Below, one piece after another: positions 5,592 through 5,675 of a stretch of 5,675 nt of DNA. How positions within the stretch are numbered: the first letter of the stretch is position 1; each line of letters begins with the position of its first letter. The notes beneath the pieces were generated by a model. That model was given only the letters and a program-made list of their open reading frames with translations, was not told the DNA's origin and ran no database searches. The position numbers and the translations under genes were made by a program. The stretch is from Oscillospiraceae bacterium (GTDB lineage Bacteria; Bacillota; Clostridia; Oscillospirales; Ruminococcaceae), in assembly GCA_017483405.1 (NCBI GenBank), contig JAFUWP010000445.1, positions 1 through 5,675 of the forward strand, read 5' to 3'.

Positions 5592-5619
5592 AAAAAGTCT
5601 GCCGGATGGCAGACTTTTT
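5591..5619. terminator. Terminator directly after the DUF4096 gene
   Basis: GTCTGCC (5597-5603) pairs with GGCAGAC (5608-5614) around a GGAT loop. Six A precede it (5591-5596) and five T follow (5615-5619), so it can also work in the opposite direction. The stop codon TAA (5589-5591) abuts the A-run, so the 3' untranslated region is minimal. Confidence 0.9.
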
Positions 5620-5633
5620 CTATACAGAAAAAT

Positions 5634-5662
5634 AAAAAAGAGCGATATACTCGCTCTTTTTT
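5634..5662. terminator. Second terminator, probably for the minus-strand tRNA
   Basis: GAGCGA (5640-5645) pairs with TCGCTC (5651-5656) around TATAC. It is flanked by six A (5634-5639) and six T (5657-5662), so it is symmetrical and functional both ways. On the minus strand it begins one base after the tRNA CCA end, which makes it the likely tRNA terminator. On the plus strand it backs up the terminator at 5591-5619. Confidence 0.85.
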
Positions 5663-5663
5663 C

Positions 5664-5675
5664 TGGAGGCGCCAC
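5664..5675 (-). tRNA. 3' end of a tRNA, probably tRNA-Cys, truncated by the window edge
   Basis: The last 12 bases on the minus strand read GTGGCGCCTCCA. This fits the end of a bacterial tRNA: acceptor strand TGGCGCC, discriminator base U, and an encoded CCA. A U discriminator is characteristic of tRNA-Cys, and the acceptor end matches my memory of clostridial tRNA-Cys genes. A terminator follows at once. Only 12 bases are visible, so the identity needs the flanking sequence. Confidence 0.6.

Noticed and set aside
5187..5675. 162-aa minus-strand open frame opposite the DUF4096 gene
   Set aside because: It runs through the two terminators and the tRNA end, resembles no known family, and the opposite strand carries a clear DUF4096 domain.
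1..5675. CRISPR array or phage defence operon
   Set aside because: No regularly spaced direct repeats and no nuclease, helicase, toxin-antitoxin or methyltransferase motifs were seen on either strand.

Overview
The window reads as ordinary chromosomal DNA of a low-to-mid GC Firmicute, most likely a clostridial or Ruminococcus-type bacterium. The reasons are strong purine-rich Shine-Dalgarno sites, sigma-A-type promoters with TGn-extended -10 boxes, an M16 peptidase pair of the Bacillus YmfF/YmfH type, and a SipW-type (Ser-His) signal peptidase. The genus is an inference from general style, not from a marker gene.

Layout. Bases 1-3142 hold a minus-strand operon: an inactive M16 homolog (ymfF-like), then an active M16 metallopeptidase (ymfH-like), then lgt, which runs off the left edge. 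The genes overlap by 4 bp (ATGA) at both junctions, so translation is probably coupled. Bases 3143-3345 are a divergent promoter region with a clear promoter in each direction. dapF (diaminopimelate epimerase, lysine and peptidoglycan precursor synthesis) lies on the plus strand at 3346-4185. It converges on a minus-strand SipW-like signal peptidase (4206-4706), and the two share one symmetrical terminator. Most of this block serves the cell envelope: lipoprotein lipidation (lgt), the peptidoglycan precursor (dapF) and protein export (signal peptidase).

The right-hand part (4740-5675) is less ordinary. It holds a 74-codon minus-strand ORF that looks like a small winged-helix protein, and a strong plus-strand hairpin terminator with no obvious upstream gene. 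A near-perfect promoter then drives a 125-aa protein made mainly of the N-terminal DUF4096 domain of IS5-type transposases, followed by two back-to-back terminators. The last 12 bases match the 3' end of a minus-strand tRNA, most likely tRNA-Cys, cut by the window edge.

I see no CRISPR array, complete insertion sequence or obvious new defence system. The best leads are the stand-alone transposase N-domain gene with its own promoter, leader hairpin and terminator; the orphan plus-strand terminator opposite the small ORF; and the tight M16-M16-lgt operon. Three starts differ from the longest open frame (3142 rather than 3160; 4706 rather than 4757; 5214 rather than 5115). In each case the choice rests on a ribosome binding site, and in two of them also on the promoter position.
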